NCBI RefSeq assembly: GCF_026262505.1
Contig: NC_067208.1
Span: forward strand, 4,597,962 to 4,661,961
Direction of reading: 5' to 3'
DNA: 64,000 nt
Origin: Trichomonas vaginalis G3
Taxonomy: Eukaryota; Parabasalia; Trichomonadida; Trichomonadidae
Shown: one piece after another, positions 38,018 to 46,315 of the stretch
Layout of the letters: each line of letters begins with the position of its first letter
Position numbering within the stretch: the first letter of the stretch is position 1
The notes under the pieces: model-generated
Database searches by the model: none
Told to the model about the DNA's origin: nothing
Seen by the model: only the letters and a program-made list of their open reading frames with translations
Made by a program: the position numbers and the translations under genes

Positions 38018-40333
38018 ATGACAGTAACAAACAACAACAACAGCAACTATATCGTTTCTGATGAACAAGTTATTGATTCATTAGCTGAGGAATTAGTTGT
38101 GGCAGAAACTAAAACCCTCAACGAAAGAATTGGTGAAAACAAGATTGATTTACATAACTACCTCAAACATGATGGAGGAAGAGGAAGGAAAACTGGTATG
38201 GCTTTATTAGTAAATAAAATTTCAAATTTAACGATTATAGATGTTGATATCAATAAATCGTACAATGATGAACTTAAAGAAACAGTTAGAAAAGACATTT
38301 TATCAAAACTTTCGGATAAAGATGTTATCGTTAAAACCGCTTCAGGAGGTCTTCACATTTATTGCAACACTAATTTCTTCTATTCAACCTCGAACAGAAT
38401 GATTAAATGTTATTCCTGCAATGATTATGATATCGACATAATGACTTCAATGGATGATTCAAAGCGTTCATTAGTAGTCATGGCTGATTCAAGAGTTCGC
38501 AAGAATGCATCAGAACCAATCAATACATACTCATTCATTCGTGGAAGTTACGATTCAACATTAACCAGAACAGTGAATGATATATTAAATGATTTGAATA
38601 TTAAGGTAAGAGTTGAACAGAAGAACGAAGAAATAAAGACTATCATGAATGAAAACAAAGATGTAAACATTGACGATAAACTTGCCCAGAGCATAGTTGA
38701 TGGCATCTGTGATTTTGAAGTACATAATGACGGTGGAAACATGAATTTAGAAAAAGAAATAACATTATTCACACTGTTTCAAGCTATTAATTCGTTACCT
38801 AATCATTTAATTAATGAAGCATACGATAACGTTTATAACTTCTGCAATTTAACAGAAAATGCAAAAAGTAATTTTGAAAAAGCACGTAGTAGATATGCAC
38901 ATTTAATGACTTCTCCATTTGTTTTAGTGAAGATTCTAAAACTATATCAAAAGGAATATTATGATGAATACGTTTTGCCTTTATTACGTAAGCCAAAAAT
39001 AACATTTGATATCAAACTTGATGACTCGTTTTTGATAACAGATATTAGACGCAAGGCTGAAAATCATCAGTATAAAAACAGTTCTGAAGTAATTGAGGAT
39101 TTATCACGTGTAATCCGTTTTGTAGATTGTGGAAACAAATATTTCATTCAAAAGGATTACAACATACACGACAAAATGAATCAAATATCATTCGTTCTTC
39201 AGTCAAACATGAAAGAGTCACTCAAAATGATTAAATTATTTAAAGAAGAAGGTAAAACCATAACAGCATGGGACGTACTACTAAATCAATTGTCTTCATT
39301 AACCGTTAAGGGTGTTTGCTTTAAATCTGATTCCCCAGATGTTTTCTCAACGTTTCAGGGTTATAAATACAACATTCTTGAAAAGCCTGATTACTCAAAA
39401 ATTGAGATGTTTATGAATTTCATTAAAGAAGCCATTTGTGATAATAACGATGAAGTGTATAAATACCTTCTCGGCTGGATTGCATCAATGATTCAACATC
39501 CCGGAATCAAGAATGAAACAGCAATTATTTTGAAAGGACTTCAGGGAACAGGTAAAAACAGATTTACAGACATTATTTCTGAACTTCTCGCTGGTTATTC
39601 ATGTAAAAACATTACTGAAATAAGTGAGCTAACGGGTAATTTCAATTCAGTAGTTGAGAATAAAATGTTTCTTGTACTTAATGAACTCAAGAATGTTGGT
39701 GAAGATAGACTCGCAAACTTCAACGCTTTGAAATCAATTATTACGGATAATCAAATTAGAATTAATGAAAAGAATCAACCCAGAAGAACAGCACAGAACG
39801 TTGCAAACTTCATTTTCATAACTAATAACGTCTACCCTGTCAAAATTGAAGTTGGAGACAGAAGATACGTAGTTTTAAGGGTTAATGGTAAATTCAAGGG
39901 TCAATTTGATTACTTCAAGAATTTAATGGATTCATGCACAAAGGAATTTTATGATAATTTGCTGACGTATTTTATGCAATATGACCTTTCATCATTTAAT
40001 GTACGAATCATACCGATGACTGAAGCCAAACAAGATTTAATTGAATTATCAACAAATCCTTTAGATGTATGGATAAATACACATTATGATGAATTGTGTG
40101 CAGGTATGACGTGTGAAAATGCTCTATTCTGCAAACCATCAGACATGAAAGACAAGAATTTCCAAATGAGTATTAAGGATAAATGTGATAGGAAACATAG
40201 AAGAATAGACGGTAAACAAACATGGTGTTATGTTTTGAAAGAAGAAATGAAAGGATTATATAAACAGGTTGAACCAAACGATAATGATGATTCATTTACT
40301 GACGATGAAATACCTGTAAATGAAGCTTTATAA
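38018..40333 (+). CDS. Primase / superfamily 3 helicase (D5-like)
   Basis: A 771-residue protein. The N-terminal archaeo-eukaryotic primase-like part has DVD at residues 75-77 (IIDVDINKSY) and the histidine motif SGGLHIYCN near 113. A D5_N-type linker leads to the SF3 helicase: Walker A GLQGTGKNRF near 507-514, Walker B MFLVLNELKN, and motif C VANFIFITNN. Together these unwind and prime DNA in many viruses and virophages. It shares its promoter block with the KilA-N gene and is bracketed by oppositely oriented repeat arrays. Having both this and a protein-primed polymerase is unusual. Confidence 0.92.
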   Translation: MTVTNNNNSNYIVSDEQVIDSLAEELVVAETKTLNERIGENKIDLHNYLKHDGGRGRKTGMALLVNKISNLTIIDVDINKSYNDELKETVRKDILSKLSDKDVIVKTASGGLHIYCNTNFFYSTSNRMIKCYSCNDYDIDIMTSMDDSKRSLVVMADSRVRKNASEPINTYSFIRGSYDSTLTRTVNDILNDLNIKVRVEQKNEEIKTIMNENKDVNIDDKLAQSIVDGICDFEVHNDGGNMNLEKEITLFTLFQAINSLPNHLINEAYDNVYNFCNLTENAKSNFEKARSRYAHLMTSPFVLVKILKLYQKEYYDEYVLPLLRKPKITFDIKLDDSFLITDIRRKAENHQYKNSSEVIEDLSRVIRFVDCGNKYFIQKDYNIHDKMNQISFVLQSNMKESLKMIKLFKEEGKTITAWDVLLNQLSSLTVKGVCFKSDSPDVFSTFQGYKYNILEKPDYSKIEMFMNFIKEAICDNNDEVYKYLLGWIASMIQHPGIKNETAIILKGLQGTGKNRFTDIISELLAGYSCKNITEISELTGNFNSVVENKMFLVLNELKNVGEDRLANFNALKSIITDNQIRINEKNQPRRTAQNVANFIFITNNVYPVKIEVGDRRYVVLRVNGKFKGQFDYFKNLMDSCTKEFYDNLLTYFMQYDLSSFNVRIIPMTEAKQDLIELSTNPLDVWINTHYDELCAGMTCENALFCKPSDMKDKNFQMSIKDKCDRKHRRIDGKQTWCYVLKEEMKGLYKQVEPNDNDDSFTDDEIPVNEAL

Positions 40334-40911
40334 AGTATGATTGGAATTTATTTTTGCCTTCCTCCTGTGTTGTTGTCTAAATGTCATGTTGTCTCATTTT
40401 TTAAAAGAAGCTAAATGACCTGGTAGCACATGGTAACATGGTAGCACCTTCAGTTCTTCAAAAATAATTCATTATTGCCTTCCTCCTGTGTTGTTGACAT
40501 AATGTCATGTCGTCAACATGGTAACATGGTAGCACCTTCAGTTCTTCAAAAATAATTCATAACTGCCTTCCTCCTGTGTTGTTGTCTAAATGTCATGTTG
40601 TCTCATTTTTTAAAAGAAGTTAAATGACCTGGTAGCACATGGTAACATGGTAGCACCTTCAGTTCTTCAAAAATAATTCATTATTGCCTTCCTCCTGTGT
40701 TGTTGACATAATGTCATGTCGTCAACATGGTAACATGGTAGCACCTTCAGTTCTTCAAAAATAATTCATTATTGAATAACCTGTAAACATTAACGTAAAC
40801 ATTTATTTCTGCAGTTCATTCATTACTTCATTACCTAATTAATTACAAACATAAAATATATTTAGTTCATTCAATGAACGCGGTAAGCCTGCAAAGTAGG
40901 CTCAAGCACAT
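40334..40911. other. Non-coding spacer with inverted repeat array
   Basis: No gene. It contains array C (about 40363-40775), then AT-rich sequence and a small hairpin AGCCTgcaaagtAGGCT near 40885 next to the fibre stop codon. Confidence 0.7.
40363..40775 (-). repeat. Tandem repeat array C, opposite orientation to array A
   Basis: Units read TGCCTTCCTCCTGTGTTGTTG... and are the reverse complements of array A units, again in the short form and the long form with AAATGACCTGGTAGC. Arrays A and C therefore face each other across the KilA-N and helicase genes. Confidence 0.9.
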
Positions 40912-42549
40912 TCAATAAATGCGGTACCATGCGAATACAGTCACAAATGGTGGCATGTAATCTTTACCCGAGCCTGTTGGATTTGTTGTGAAAGTGTGTG
41001 AATGATTTCCTGTGGTTCCACAGAAAATACCTGCGCTTGAATCTACTGGGTCGCTTGAAATATCATATCTATCCATTCCCTGTCTATCCGAACCTGCTGC
41101 AAGATTTCTATAACCTCTTTTTGTTATTGAATGTGAATGATTACCTGTTGTGTTTGTAGTTCCCGTATGAGTGTGCGGTGGAAGGTTTGCTTCAGTAATT
41201 TTCTTCGAACCTCCTGTTTCCTTTGAAGAGTTTGCACAATACAAAAACCTGTCAACTATTTGTTCCCATGCACCAACACCAAACATTACTTGAGGACCTC
41301 TTGCATCCATAGATGTATAAATAGAACCTACTGGGTTCATTAAATCAAACATATGAGATATTATAGGATTGTCTCTTTTGAACTTAAAATATAGTGTAAC
41401 TATTTCTGGTTTCTTCTGGTTTGTGTCAGAATATTTTTTATAATATAATCTTATGTTTTCAGGGTAGGTAAAATCTTGACTATAATATTTATTTCTGTCA
41501 TCTGTATAATAATATACTATTCTCGTTTTTTCTATTGCATTATATCTTTTATATCTATAATAATCTAAATATAATGTTAACTTTTGTTCATCTACATGTG
41601 GTGTTCTGACATCATCTCCATAGTCATAATAATATGGTGCTGGAGCTGGGTCAGGCAATGTCATATCTGCCATTTCATAAACTCTTAAATATTTCTTTTG
41701 TTCGTCTCCATATAAGTTTAAGTAACAGTTGTTGTCTAATGGAACTTTAACTTGTGTACCATTATTCTTTATATAGCCTACATACATTTCATTGTTATTT
41801 TTCGGAATGAGTTTATACCGTATACCATTTTTTAAGGAGTGTACAAACTCCCATCTAAAATATTTGTTTTCTTCATAGATAGAAAAGTCACCAACAATAG
41901 TTTCAATATTTTTCGTTGTTCCTATCAAACTTTGGTATATTTTGTTAACATATTCCTTATCTGCCTTCTTCTCTAACTCATCGTTAACATAAGTTTTATC
42001 CGCTTTAAGGTCTAAACATCCTGAAACCCATCCTGTATCGGCTTTAGTTTTTAAAATCTTTGATGTCCATTCATGATACCATTCAACCCTTTCTTGAATT
42101 TTATTATCTTTTTCGTTAACATATTCCTTATCTGCTTTCTTCTCTAACACAGCAGCAACATATTCCTTATCTGTCTTCTTCATTATGTCGTTTAGGAAAC
42201 CTTCTATGAATTCCTCATTTAAATTAAATCTTCCAATCTTCAAAACTTTAGGAAATGCATTTAATGCGTAATATCTCTGTTCTTCTGGTGGAATTGATGT
42301 TATATCATCCGTTATACCTTTAATTTTTGAATTCATAAATAAAATTTCTTTTATATTTGATATCACTGCACCACCCTTGCAAACGAATTCGAAATGGTCA
42401 TTTTTCAATACTATCTCCAAATCTCCATATTTCAACCTTTGCGTTTGTTCTGCCGTCTTTGAATTATATGCATATATGGCGTATGTAATGGTCTGAGGGA
42501 CCTGGGTGCTTTGTGCCTTAAGTTGCTGTGGTTGCTGTTGTTTAATCAT
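40912..42549 (-). CDS. Fibre protein with phage tail-collar-like tip, element 2
   Basis: A 545-residue protein. An N-terminal domain of about 110 residues is followed by short heptad-like repeats KADKEYVNE...KADKTYVNDELEKKADKEYVN, typical of trimeric fibre shafts, then a Tyr-rich globular region. The C-terminal tip (about 420-545) has NPVGSIYTSMDA, GVGAWEQIVDRFLYC, LPPHTHTGTTN, GNHSHTFTTNPTG and DYMPPFVTVFAWYRI, as in phage tail-collar and receptor-binding proteins. Expected on the virion surface for attachment; this is family-based inference. The tip is closely similar, even in DNA, to that of 58203-61019 in element 3. The N-terminal QQPQQLKAQSTQVPQ spans a mini-palindrome module. Confidence 0.85.
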   Translation of the reverse strand: MIKQQQPQQLKAQSTQVPQTITYAIYAYNSKTAEQTQRLKYGDLEIVLKNDHFEFVCKGGAVISNIKEILFMNSKIKGITDDITSIPPEEQRYYALNAFPKVLKIGRFNLNEEFIEGFLNDIMKKTDKEYVAAVLEKKADKEYVNEKDNKIQERVEWYHEWTSKILKTKADTGWVSGCLDLKADKTYVNDELEKKADKEYVNKIYQSLIGTTKNIETIVGDFSIYEENKYFRWEFVHSLKNGIRYKLIPKNNNEMYVGYIKNNGTQVKVPLDNNCYLNLYGDEQKKYLRVYEMADMTLPDPAPAPYYYDYGDDVRTPHVDEQKLTLYLDYYRYKRYNAIEKTRIVYYYTDDRNKYYSQDFTYPENIRLYYKKYSDTNQKKPEIVTLYFKFKRDNPIISHMFDLMNPVGSIYTSMDARGPQVMFGVGAWEQIVDRFLYCANSSKETGGSKKITEANLPPHTHTGTTNTTGNHSHSITKRGYRNLAAGSDRQGMDRYDISSDPVDSSAGIFCGTTGNHSHTFTTNPTGSGKDYMPPFVTVFAWYRIY

Positions 42550-42573
42550 TTATTATGATTTAAAAATAAATAT

Positions 42574-43284
42574 TTAATCTGTTATCTCATCAGCTATTTT
42601 TTCTATTTGAAATTGCCATAATATTTCATTCATGAATTCTAAATCACAATCAAATAGGTCAGTTATTCTAAATTTAATATTTGATAAATCTTTTGAATGA
42701 AGAATAAATGAATTCCCAGATAATTGAAACGGATATGATAAAGAAAATGTGTTTAAGTTGATGGATAAAATGTTTTGTATTGATGGGTAAGAGTTAGGGT
42801 CTAATGTTTGATGTGAAAATCTCATTGGGGTATTAACTTTATCACATTTGATTAAAATGAAATTGGAACCAGTGTCAGAATACAAAACATCCCCAACATC
42901 TTTTTCAAAATTTAATATCCCCAACAATGAACGAAGATGAGGAGTACAAAATTTAATTTTCAGCGGGAATTTAATAAGGTTATTTATTTCATCAAGTTCA
43001 AAAAGTTTATCAGGTTTTGATTTAAAATTTTCTTCATACCATACGATAAATGATTCATTTAAATAACTTAAAATCATGTTAATATCCCATTTCGCTATCA
43101 CATTATTTATATACATATCATACGTTTTTTCATGGTCATCTTTAATAAATGATATATAATCTGAAGGGTCTAAAAGAATGGGATTAAATTTACCACTCAC
43201 AGAAACGAGAGTAACATTATAAATTCCGCTAACTGTTAAATTTAATTCACAGTTATTATTCGAAATAATATTGATAATTGACAT
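42574..43284 (-). CDS. Penton/minor-capsid-like jelly-roll protein candidate, element 2
   Basis: A 236-residue protein. The C-terminal half, with LRSLLGILNF and DLSNIKFRITDLFDCDLEF, corresponds to VQLLLGAYHM and NLKDMQFRLVDFQGEPVEL in the 254-residue protein of element 3 (57421-58185). That pattern is familiar from Maverick penton-type single jelly-roll proteins. It lies beside other virion genes. The divergent gene at 43304 starts only 20 bases away. Assignment rests on pattern and position, not on a computed fold. Confidence 0.6.
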   Translation of the reverse strand: MSIINIISNNNCELNLTVSGIYNVTLVSVSGKFNPILLDPSDYISFIKDDHEKTYDMYINNVIAKWDINMILSYLNESFIVWYEENFKSKPDKLFELDEINNLIKFPLKIKFCTPHLRSLLGILNFEKDVGDVLYSDTGSNFILIKCDKVNTPMRFSHQTLDPNSYPSIQNILSINLNTFSLSYPFQLSGNSFILHSKDLSNIKFRITDLFDCDLEFMNEILWQFQIEKIADEITD

Positions 43285-43303
43285 TTTTATTACGATTAAA
43301 AAT

Positions 43304-43783
43304 ATGGTAAAGCGTTATTTTCCAGTGATAAATAAAACTAGAATAAGATTACCTCAAGAATTCATAAATTCAACGAATAAGAAATTCATTCATGTTATAA
43401 ATTTTAGTGTTTTCAGAAAATATGAGTCAATGTCATATTCATCAACGGGTTATATTTCACTTCATTCAAATTTAGTTCAATCAAACCCATATAATGACCA
43501 TTTCATAAGATTTTCAGATGGTATTAAAAATGTAATTGATAGATTAAAATATGAACAGATTGACAATATCGAATTTTTGGAATTTTGGTTTAAATATCCC
43601 GATGGAAAAAAGATTGAAGTTAAAGATAAAGCTGATACTATAACAAAAACAATTACAATGACCGATCCAGATAGTGGGGAACAAAAAGAAATAAAACAAA
43701 CGATAGAAACTGGTGAAAGGTCAATTATTATCGATTATGATTCAAAGGATTATTATTCGATAATGTTAATGCTTGAATATTAA
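43304..43783 (+). CDS. Capsid-type (jelly-roll) protein candidate, element 2
   Basis: A 159-residue protein from ATG 43304 (MVKRYFPVINKTRIRLP); a TTG further upstream is ignored. It is beta-rich with SLHSNLVQSNPYNDHFIRFS in the middle and ends in IIIDYDSKDYYSIMLMLEY, a strand pattern like the end of the 293-residue element 3 protein (GLIIEMILIAY). A minor capsid role is inferred. Its last about 80 codons are what became fused to the polymerase in element 1. Its stop overlaps that of the converging 219-residue gene. Confidence 0.6.
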   Translation: MVKRYFPVINKTRIRLPQEFINSTNKKFIHVINFSVFRKYESMSYSSTGYISLHSNLVQSNPYNDHFIRFSDGIKNVIDRLKYEQIDNIEFLEFWFKYPDGKKIEVKDKADTITKTITMTDPDSGEQKEIKQTIETGERSIIIDYDSKDYYSIMLMLEY

Positions 43784-44439
43784 ATAGCCTTAACAAAGAA
43801 TTTTTCAAGTGATATTTTATATTCATCAACTATTTTATTATAAATATCATTATATGTTAAATGAAGTTCAGTTGTTGTTCCGTTCTTTGATATCTTAATT
43901 GTGCTAATATCCTTTATAGGATTTATTTTTGCAACTGTTCCGCAGCATGAAACCTCATCATCTATGAAAAATTGAATCTTAACGTCTGAATCTTGAACAT
44001 CACAAAGAATGGCGATAATGTGAATTAATGATTCATAAGGTAAAATAATTAAACCGGATTGGTCAATTAAATTTATTATTGAATCATAATTATTAATTAT
44101 TATATCACGGTAAATTTTCATTAATTCAGAATTAATGTCTATTTTATATGGGTTATCAAGTGGTGCTGGGTATGTTGGATAAGTGGGAATTTCAACGGGT
44201 TCTTTACCAGGTTCAGATAAAATGATTGAGTCTCCATTCTCATGGTTTTCTTCATTCTCCTCATTCTTCGGTAAGTCACGAGTTAATAAATTTGGTTGAG
44301 TTGCTGACCTTGTTAATTCGGGGCTAACATTAACTTTAACATTTTGAATAATTCGTGATTTATCATCATTTACGTTATAACCAACCGTAATCTCTGCTTT
44401 TGCGTTTGTGTTCTTTTGACTTGTGAAACGTCTTCTCAT
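43780..44439 (-). CDS. Conserved Maverick protein (219 aa), virion-gene neighbour
   Basis: It has N-terminal MRRRFTSQKNTNAKAEITVG, a Pro-rich linker (GKEPVEIPTYPTYPAPLDNP) and a C-terminal domain with SLIHIIAILCDVQDSDVKIQ and DDEVSCCGTVAK. The element 3 protein at 56582-57196 shares the C-terminal domain (DLENVISRITGKQCVIDYLD, EIECCGQTP), so this is an old Maverick family. Function unknown; its constant place among capsid and ATPase genes suggests a virion or assembly role. Confidence 0.75.
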   Translation of the reverse strand: MRRRFTSQKNTNAKAEITVGYNVNDDKSRIIQNVKVNVSPELTRSATQPNLLTRDLPKNEENEENHENGDSIILSEPGKEPVEIPTYPTYPAPLDNPYKIDINSELMKIYRDIIINNYDSIINLIDQSGLIILPYESLIHIIAILCDVQDSDVKIQFFIDDEVSCCGTVAKINPIKDISTIKISKNGTTTELHLTYNDIYNKIVDEYKISLEKFFVKAI

Positions 44440-44523
44440 TTATAATTGAATAAAAAAAAGAAAAATATATTTAAAGTTTTATTTAGTTGTTACGGTAATA
44501 TCCCAAGGTTCATCATTGTTTGC

Positions 44524-45423
44524 TTATACTTTCTTTGTAACTGCACCAATTATGTTATTGATATTGCTTTGAGTTTCTTCCAGTCTTATTTTATCATTTA
44601 CAATATCTTTAATCATTTCATTACATGCATTCTTAAAACCATCTGATTTTTCTAATTTACGTCTATCACTTTCTTTAATTAAATCAAAGTTATAACCTTG
44701 TTGAGAATAAAGTGGTTTCTTTATCAATTCCTTGAACGCTTCTGAAAGTGAAGATGAAGAAATTCTTGCCACTTGAATTGGTTTAAATTCTGCTTTCATT
44801 GCTTCTTTCTGTTCATTGAACACTGGATCGAATAAAGCAACTTTAAAGAATTTCTTAGCTGGAATTTCAGGTCTAATATTTGCATATTGACCATCAAACT
44901 GGTTAGAATATCGTGGTAATCCATCCGGTCCCTCTTCAATAGCATTTAATTCTTCATTGAAATAAGAATATGGATTATAACGGTATGAATTAATTGGACC
45001 ATTTTCACCTTCTTCAATGTATTGTTTAACAGCTTTTCCATTTTCATCAAATTTCATAGGATAACGTTCATTATATGCTTTACGTTTAGGATAATCAGTT
45101 ATAGTTAATTTATACCCATTTATGACTTTAATATTACCTTGACCATCAGTAACAAAGACTTCATTTATACCATCAGGTTTTCCATTTGGACCCGTAATGT
45201 CTGCTTCGTGTGCTTCCCAATTTAGTCCATGACGTTTGGCATATGCTTGAGCTTCTGGTAATGTTAAAACGTTTCTCATTTGTTTAACATCTTTTTGAAG
45301 ACCGGCAACAATATGAACTAATTCTTTCATTCCATCTGGAACTTTCATAGTTCTATTATATGGACCCTTTTTGTTTGTCCCTTGTTTTAATGGAACCTGT
45401 AGAAGATTTGCTATTTCTGTCAT
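44524..45423 (-). CDS. Conserved Maverick protein (299 aa), DGxxEVFV...NGYKL family
   Basis: It carries [20 protein letters not shown] followed by [14 protein letters not shown], a signature I associate with virion-gene clusters of Maverick-like elements. The N terminus has a helical stretch ([20 protein letters not shown]). The C terminus is helical and charged. A shorter relative is 56155-56556 in element 3 (VNDGSGGSNIKYAESYRVYA). Function unknown. It lies between the ATPase and the 219-residue gene, all leftward, each with its own short AT-rich leader. Confidence 0.72.
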   Translation of the reverse strand: MTEIANLLQVPLKQGTNKKGPYNRTMKVPDGMKELVHIVAGLQKDVKQMRNVLTLPEAQAYAKRHGLNWEAHEADITGPNGKPDGINEVFVTDGQGNIKVINGYKLTITDYPKRKAYNERYPMKFDENGKAVKQYIEEGENGPINSYRYNPYSYFNEELNAIEEGPDGLPRYSNQFDGQYANIRPEIPAKKFFKVALFDPVFNEQKEAMKAEFKPIQVARISSSSLSEAFKELIKKPLYSQQGYNFDLIKESDRRKLEKSDGFKNACNEMIKDIVNDKIRLEETQSNINNIIGAVTKKV

Positions 45424-45463
45424 GTTTAATTATAAATAAAAAATAAAAATTAATTATAAAAAG

Positions 45464-46291
45464 TTAATCAAATTTAACACCTCCTTTATTTAAATCAACT
45501 ATTATTTTTCCATGTTCACCTAATTGCTGATATTGTGTGTAAAGTTCATTAATGCTCATTGGTAAATTCACTTGATAAAGCATAACGTTCAACTGTTGAC
45601 GACTAAACCCACTGAAAATGAAAAGTGTTGATAGATTTGATTTAATGTTTGTGCTTAATGCTTTGAAGTATTGAACAGCCATGAAGAATGAACACTGAAT
45701 GTGTCGACATTGAGTTAATAACTGATTAAAATATGATTTCTCATTTGTTATTAGTTTTGATTTCACTGCATCATCTAGAAAAATGAGTGAATGTAAAAAT
45801 TCTCTATCAAAATTTGAAATGGAAAGTGTTTCAAATAATTCATCCCGTTGTTTATCAATAATTTTATCCTCTAATCCTTGCTTCTTGATTGTATTATATA
45901 ATTCTTTATACATTAAAAAGTTTTTTAAATAATCTTCTGCTTCTTCTTGTGATAAATAAATAATTGGAATTTTGATTAAATGCTTTAAAGATTCAAATGT
46001 ATCATCTGAAGGTGAACCCGAACGGTTGATATAAATTAACACATGTGAATGGGGGGAAGTGTTAGCAATAATGATAATTTGTTTTAATATCGTTAATGTT
46101 TTACCTTTATTTTGTTTACCAATTGCTGCAGTGATTGAATTTAAATAACATTCAGAATATGGAATTTTCATTAATTTTTCCTTAGATAGAGCATTTCTAT
46201 TATCACTCAATGCTTCATTAATCATATCATCTACGTATGTATTATATACTCCTGCTAATTCTTCATAAGGGGTGGATGAATTTAAATCCAT
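45464..46291 (-). CDS. A32-like (HerA/FtsK) genome-packaging ATPase, element 2
   Basis: A 275-residue protein. Walker A GKQNKGKT lies at 58-65 and Walker B SLIFLDDA at about 168-175. CRHIQCSFFMAVQ, the sensor-like segment of A32 ATPases, follows, then LFIFSGFSRQQLNVMLYQ. Family knowledge: it translocates the genome into the capsid. It lies directly downstream of the major capsid candidate on the same strand. The homologue in element 3 (55271-56158) shows the same architecture. Confidence 0.9.
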   Translation of the reverse strand: MDLNSSTPYEELAGVYNTYVDDMINEALSDNRNALSKEKLMKIPYSECYLNSITAAIGKQNKGKTLTILKQIIIIANTSPHSHVLIYINRSGSPSDDTFESLKHLIKIPIIYLSQEEAEDYLKNFLMYKELYNTIKKQGLEDKIIDKQRDELFETLSISNFDREFLHSLIFLDDAVKSKLITNEKSYFNQLLTQCRHIQCSFFMAVQYFKALSTNIKSNLSTLFIFSGFSRQQLNVMLYQVNLPMSINELYTQYQQLGEHGKIIVDLNKGGVKFD

Positions 46292-46315
46292 TTAATCAAA
46301 AATAAATTTATAATT

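Noticed and set aside
40912-42549. Bacteriophage contamination suggested by tail-collar-like fibre
   Set aside because: The gene lies inside an element with target duplications and inverted repeats in eukaryotic flanks, and its tip is repeated in a second Maverick.
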